A DNA stretch of 64,000 bases from Providencia stuartii (GTDB taxonomy: Bacteria; Pseudomonadota; Gammaproteobacteria; Enterobacterales; Enterobacteriaceae), in NCBI GenBank assembly GCA_900455155.1, contig UGUC01000002.1:620001-684000 (forward strand). The letters run 5' to 3'. The notes beneath the pieces are model-generated. The model was not told the DNA's origin. It searched no databases and saw only the letters and a list, made by a program, of their open reading frames with translations. A program made the translations under genes and the position numbers. Position 1 is the first letter of the stretch. Every line of letters starts with the position of its first letter. Below are positions 59,698 to 64,000 of the stretch, piece by piece.

Positions 59698-61384
59698 ATG
59701 CATAGCCGAATTAAAATCGTATCAGGACTTTTGTCCGTCATTGTTATCTTTATTCTGTTGCAATTAATATCCAGCGGTTTGATGTTCAATAAACTTGGGG
59801 ATAATAGTGACAGTATTAAATATTTGAATTCGCTCCAACGCCAAAGACAAGTATTAACCGAAAGTTGGGTTAATTTATTACAAGCTCGCTCTAATTTAAA
59901 TCGCTCGGTCAATGCTTTTTTATTGGAAGGGCGTACCTACCAAGATGATGCTTCTGCCGAAGATTTAATTAAAGCGGCAGAGCGTAATTTCAAAGCCGCA
60001 GATGCTGCTTATCAGCGATATATCAACCTGATGGCAGAAACGAGCCATGATAAAACGAAATTTGAACAGCTTTTTTCCACCTATGAAACTTATCGGGACG
60101 CTCTGATCCAGCTAGGAAAATATGCTCAAAAAGGGCAGTTAGATGAATTCTATGCTCACCGTACATCTGGGTATCAAATTAAATTTGAAGAACAGTTTAA
60201 TGCTTACTTTGCGGATATTTCGGAAGATTTCCAAAGTGAAGTGAAACGTGCAGAAGCAAATTATCGCGAATCACTTTATATGATTATTGTTTTATCAATC
60301 GTATTAGCACTGATTGGCTTCTTTAGTTATCGCTATGTACGCAAAGGCATCATTGAACCATTAAGAGCTTTAATTCAACGAATTACCACTTTTGCTGCGG
60401 GTGATTTAACCCCAAGTGTTGATACTAAAGCAACAAATGAAATTGGTGAATTAGCGCGTGGCGTAGAGCATATGCAAAAAGAGCTGATCAACACCGTACG
60501 CGGCGTTCGAGATGGTAGTGAGACTATTTATCAAGGCACCAGCGAAATTGCTGCGGGTAATAATGATCTCTCTGCACGCACTCAACAACAGGTGGCTTGT
60601 TTAGAAGAAACCGCGGCAAGTATGAGTGAGTTGACGGCGACGGTTAAGCAAAATACAGAATACGCTCACCAAGCAAGCGAATATGCAAGCCAAGCTTCAG
60701 CGATTGCGAAAGAGGGCGGGAAAGTGGTATCCAACGTGGTAAATACCATGCTGAATATTGCAGAAAGCTCGCAAAAAATCTCAGATATCACGGCTGTCAT
60801 TGATAGTATTGCTTTCCAAACCAACATATTAGCCCTAAATGCGGCGGTTGAAGCTGCTCGCGCTGGGGAGCATGGTCGTGGGTTTGCAGTTGTTGCCGAT
60901 GAAGTGCGTAATCTGGCACAACGTAGTGCAAATGCCGCCAAAGAGATCAAAGCACTCATCGAAGATTCTGTATCAAGAACGGATACAGGCGCGCGCCAAG
61001 CAGAAGATGCAGGTGAGACAATGACTAAAATTGTCGAGTCAGTGACCCGTGTTACCGACATCATGTCGCATATTGCGTTGGCCTCAGATGAACAAAGCAA
61101 AGGCATTTCACAAGTCAGCATTGCTGTTGAAGAGATGGATAAAGTCACACAGCAAAACGCGTCATTGGTTGAACAGTCAGCGGTTGCGGCAAATGTTTTG
61201 GAAGAACAAGTCGCAAAACTTGCTCAGTTAATCTCTATTTTCCGTTTGCCTGCAATGAAACAAAAAGAGTTACAAACAACTGAGCCTGCGGCAAGAACCA
61301 TTTCAAATGTCGTGAAGACACCGGATCTAAATAAAATATCATCGAAAAATCATCAAGATGATGACAATTGGGAAAACTTTCTAA
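59698..61384 (+). CDS. Methyl-accepting chemotaxis protein with C-terminal NWENF
   Basis: A Tsr/Tar-type receptor. It has TM1 (residues about 7-29, [20 protein letters not shown]), a periplasmic four-helix sensor, TM2 about 195-215, a HAMP domain ([20 protein letters not shown]), methylation helices and the hairpin [20 protein letters not shown], then [20 protein letters not shown]. The sequenced frame runs to 61509, but the conserved CheR/CheB-binding pentapeptide NWENF is followed by TTTCTAA at 61378-61384; with two T instead of three it stops at once. The extra 40 residues would read through a terminator hairpin, so the true end is about 61384. Confidence 0.9.
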
Positions 61385-61402
61385 AGACTCAGCTCAGCTT
61401 AG

Positions 61403-61429
61403 CGCTGCCAAGTTTTACACTTGGCAGCG
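61403..61429 (+). terminator. Terminator behind the first chemoreceptor
   Basis: CGCTGCCAAGT pairs perfectly with ACTTGGCAGCG around a five-base loop and is followed by TTT. It lies 18 bases after the proposed true stop at 61384, which supports that stop. Confidence 0.75.
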
Positions 61430-61498
61430 TTTCTGTGCATCACTGCGATAGTGACTGTAACGCATGGAAATCTTGGCTGGCGTATGTGGGGATAAAAT

Positions 61499-63064
61499 AT
61501 GTTTGGTAAGAGTATACGGATTTCAGTCAGTTTATATCTGCTTCTCGTGATGTTTTGTGGGATGCAAATTGTGTCGAGCGCACTCTCATTAGGGATAGTA
61601 TCAAGTGAGCTCTCCTCTTTAGAGCGTATCGATCTTGGTTCGAAAAAACGTGATTTACTCGAAACAACTTATGAAGATTTGATGCAGGCTCGTAGCACAT
61701 TGACTCAAATTGTCGTGCATATGAAAGTGGACTCGGATACCGCGAGTATTAATAACGCAAAAGCGGTTTTTGAGCAATTTTTACAACAAGCTGCTGACGA
61801 CTACGAAAAATTTAAAGCTCAGCCATTATTGAGTGAACACGAAAACCTCGCGGTTATTGACGAAAAATATCAAGCGTTTCTAGCTATTTTAAAAGAGTTA
61901 AGAGCGTTAATTGATAAAAATGATATTCCTGGTTATGTCGCATTACCTGCACAACAACATCAAGAACAGATGGCCGCAGTTATCGATCAATACCTGAATT
62001 TATTGAATACCGATAGCCAAAACTCATTAGATTCCGCCAATTTTTATAACAAAGTGGCATGGTTCATGTTCTTTGCGGTGACTTTTATTATTTTAGCGGT
62101 TTCTGGCTTAGCCCATTTTTGGATGAAACGAAAACTCATTTATCCATTGATGAGCATGAGCGATCACTTTATGAAATTGGCGAAAGGTAAGTTGAACCAA
62201 GATATTCGAGTGACGACACGTGACGAAATTGGTGAGGTCTTTGAGCAACTAAAATTAATGCAAGAATCACTGGCGACCTCCGTCATTAATTTACGTACCA
62301 ATACCGACCAAATGTATACCGGTATTCGTGAAATTGCGTTGGGTAATAATAATTTATCATCTCGCACCGAACAGCAAGCAGCGTCGCTAGAAGAAACAGC
62401 GGCTAGCATGGAGCAACTCACGGCGACGGTGAAACAAAACGCAGATAACGCACGTCAAGCCAGTGAGCTAGCAATATCAGCATCAAAAACAGCAACAAAA
62501 GGTGGTGATATTACCGTTGATGTTATTGATACCATGACGGAAATTTCACATAGCTCGCAAAAAATTAGCGCCATTATTAGCGTAATCGATGGCATTGCTT
62601 TCCAAACAAATATTTTGGCTTTAAACGCGGCAGTAGAAGCGGCAAGAGCCGGAGAGCAAGGTCGAGGCTTCTCCGTGGTGGCAGGGGAAGTACGTGCTTT
62701 AGCTCAGCGTAGCGCAGAAGCGGCAAAAGAGATCAAAACACTAATTGATGAATCTGTGGGTCGTGTTAATCAAGGATCTCAATTAGTTAATGAGGCCGGA
62801 CAAACCATGAATGAATTAGTGGCAGCAGTTAATCAGGTCACCGAATTGATGGGCAATATCGCCTCTGCCTCTAATGAGCAAAGTCGTGGTATCGAACAGG
62901 TCGCAACCGCAGTGAGCCAAATGGATTTAGTGACGCAACAAAACGCTGCATTAGTGGAGCAATCTACAAGTGCAACGGCTGCCTTGGAAGATCAGGCAAA
63001 TAACTTAGTCGATACAGTTGCCTTTTTTGAAGTGTCAGAAACAAAAGCCGCACAGGTTAGCTAG
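61499..63064 (+). CDS. Methyl-accepting chemotaxis protein without CheR tether
   Basis: A 521-residue receptor with TM1 ([20 protein letters not shown]), a periplasmic helical sensor, TM2 about residues 188-210, HAMP ([20 protein letters not shown]) and a conserved signalling tip ([20 protein letters not shown]). Its C-terminus ends [13 protein letters not shown], with no NWETF-type pentapeptide, so it is a low-abundance-type receptor, like Tap or Trg, that relies on others for efficient methylation. Ligand unknown. The start is 114 bases after the proposed stop of the first receptor. Confidence 0.9.
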   Translation: MFGKSIRISVSLYLLLVMFCGMQIVSSALSLGIVSSELSSLERIDLGSKKRDLLETTYEDLMQARSTLTQIVVHMKVDSDTASINNAKAVFEQFLQQAADDYEKFKAQPLLSEHENLAVIDEKYQAFLAILKELRALIDKNDIPGYVALPAQQHQEQMAAVIDQYLNLLNTDSQNSLDSANFYNKVAWFMFFAVTFIILAVSGLAHFWMKRKLIYPLMSMSDHFMKLAKGKLNQDIRVTTRDEIGEVFEQLKLMQESLATSVINLRTNTDQMYTGIREIALGNNNLSSRTEQQAASLEETAASMEQLTATVKQNADNARQASELAISASKTATKGGDITVDVIDTMTEISHSSQKISAIISVIDGIAFQTNILALNAAVEAARAGEQGRGFSVVAGEVRALAQRSAEAAKEIKTLIDESVGRVNQGSQLVNEAGQTMNELVAAVNQVTELMGNIASASNEQSRGIEQVATAVSQMDLVTQQNAALVEQSTSATAALEDQANNLVDTVAFFEVSETKAAQVS

Positions 63065-63082
63065 TTATTATTGTTAAGACTA

Positions 63083-63103
63083 AGCAGCCGATGACCGGCT
63101 GCT
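63083..63103 (+). terminator. Terminator or attenuator before cheR
   Basis: AGCAGCCG / CGGCTGCT stem with a five-base loop, followed by TCTGGGTTTTTA. It lies 18 bases after the second receptor gene. Confidence 0.65.
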
Positions 63104-63134
63104 TCTGGGTTTTTATCAAATAGGACAAAGTACG

Positions 63135-63971
63135 ATGCTTTTTGCACCACAAATAGAACCATTGACCGATGAAGAGTTTGGTCGGGTTTGCCGGTTTATT
63201 CATAAAAAATCAGGCATCGTTCTTACCATGAATAAAAAAAGCATGGTGTATAACAGGCTGCTAAAACGACTACGTGATTGTAACGTCAATAATTTTTCTG
63301 AATACCTACGTATGCTGGAGCGCGAGCCTTTACACCCAGAGTGGCAAGCATTTGTCAATGCGTTGACGACAAATTTAACCGCCTTCTTCCGAGAGCCTCA
63401 CCATTTCGTGACATTGGCTGACTTTGTACGCTCTCGTAAAAGTAGCAATATCAATATTTGGTGTGCGGCCTCTTCTACCGGTGAAGAGCCTTACTCCATT
63501 GCGATGACATTAAGTGATGTGCTCGGTTCACAAGCGGTGAATGCCAAAGTTATTGCGAGTGATATTGATACCGAAGTGTTAAGTAAAGCAAAACAAGGTG
63601 TTTATCGTATCGAGGAGTTAAAAGCCCTCAGCGCGTTGCAACGTCAACGCTATTTTATGAAAGGCGTTGGCGACTTTGAAGGCTATGCGCGAGTGAAACA
63701 AACGCTTAGGCAGATGATTGAATTTCGTTATTTAAATCTCAGTGATAGCGATTGGCAGCTTCAACACCGTTTCGATGCAATCTTTTGTCGTAATGTCATG
63801 ATCTATTTCGATAAAGACACGCAGATCAAATTATTAGAACGATTTGCACCGTTACTCAAACCGGATGGACTGTTATTTATCGGCCATTCAGAAAATCTAT
63901 CTCAATTATCACAACGATTTGTAATTAAAGGACAAACCGTCTACAGCCTACAACCGGCGAGGAGGGGGTGA
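63135..63971 (+). CDS. cheR: CheR, chemoreceptor methyltransferase
   Basis: A 278-residue SAM-dependent glutamate methyltransferase. Visible: the N-terminal helical domain with VLTMNKKSMVYNRLLKRLRD, LTTNLTAFFREPHHF, the SAM loop IWCAASSTGEEPYSIAMTL, VIASDIDTEVLSKAKQGVY and FDAIFCRNVMIYFDKDTQIK. It methylates receptors for adaptation, opposing CheB. The stop overlaps the cheB start by one base (TGATG). Confidence 0.94.
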   Translation: MLFAPQIEPLTDEEFGRVCRFIHKKSGIVLTMNKKSMVYNRLLKRLRDCNVNNFSEYLRMLEREPLHPEWQAFVNALTTNLTAFFREPHHFVTLADFVRSRKSSNINIWCAASSTGEEPYSIAMTLSDVLGSQAVNAKVIASDIDTEVLSKAKQGVYRIEELKALSALQRQRYFMKGVGDFEGYARVKQTLRQMIEFRYLNLSDSDWQLQHRFDAIFCRNVMIYFDKDTQIKLLERFAPLLKPDGLLFIGHSENLSQLSQRFVIKGQTVYSLQPARRG

Positions 63972-64000
63972 TGAAAAAAATTAAAGTGCTTTGTGTCGAT
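63971..64000 (+). CDS. cheB: CheB, receptor methylesterase (first ten codons; cut by the right edge)
   Basis: ATG overlapping the cheR stop, then MKKIKVLCVD, the start of a response-regulator receiver domain as in CheB. Position after cheR agrees with the enteric order cheR-cheB-cheY-cheZ. Confidence 0.8.
   Translation, partial: MKKIKVLCVD

Overview
The window looks like chromosomal DNA of a low-GC member of the Morganellaceae, most likely Providencia or a close relative. This is inferred from gene content: an enteric flhDC-motAB-cheAW-MCP-cheRB flagellar block, FliZ, PutA/PutP, CycA, a MrpJ-type fimbrial regulator, an Hcp/VgrG/Rhs type VI effector island and a Csu-like archaic pilus. No rRNA, phage or CRISPR is seen; there is one tRNA and one IS3-family relic.

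Layout, left to right. 1-3.1 kb: a protein running off the left edge, a small lipoprotein, and fliZ standing alone without fliA. 3.4-9.4 kb: divergent proline genes putA and putP with GTTGCA operators between them. 9.6-14 kb: a GST-like gene, cycA, a tRNA-Lys(CTT) and a few small hypothetical genes. 14.5-20.1 kb: a complete sgcXBCQAER operon (PTS IIB/IIC/IIA, M42 peptidase, BtpA-family and epimerase-family enzymes, DeoR regulator) behind what looks like a class II CRP promoter. 21-22.9 kb: an orphan MrpJ-like regulator and a broken IS3-type element.

22.9-46.7 kb, all on the minus strand: a type VI secretion effector operon hcp-vgrG-DUF2169-DUF4150(PAAR-like)-rhs. Behind its full-length rhs gene lies an array of seven further Rhs tip / toxin / immunity cassettes plus one beheaded tip cut by the IS. 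Each cassette is a 0.4-1.7 kb copy of the 3' end of the rhs core, a different C-terminal toxin, a cognate immunity gene, and then a 5'-truncated SymE-like gene on the opposite strand. Toxin types include a decayed barnase beside an intact barstar, a second barnase/barstar-like pair, a PD-(D/E)XK-like nuclease with a DUF4304-like immunity gene, an SHH-type nuclease and a CPCC-type immunity gene. The array reads as a stored repertoire of Rhs warheads that could be exchanged into the expressed rhs gene by recombination in the nearly identical core repeats.

47.5-52.2 kb: a minimal four-gene Csu-like chaperone-usher pilus. 52.2-54.1 kb: a long AT-rich leader with a perfect FNR-type box. 54.1-64 kb: flhDC, motAB, cheA, cheW, two chemoreceptors, cheR and the start of cheB.

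A warning for any user: many genes here that are normally intact (putA, sgcQ, sgcE, vgrG, hcp, cheA, a chemoreceptor, two immunity genes, rhs) are interrupted by single-base length differences, mostly one extra base in a homopolymer. This is better explained by a systematic sequencing or consensus error than by biology, so such genes are given as one full-span locus with the suspect run named.
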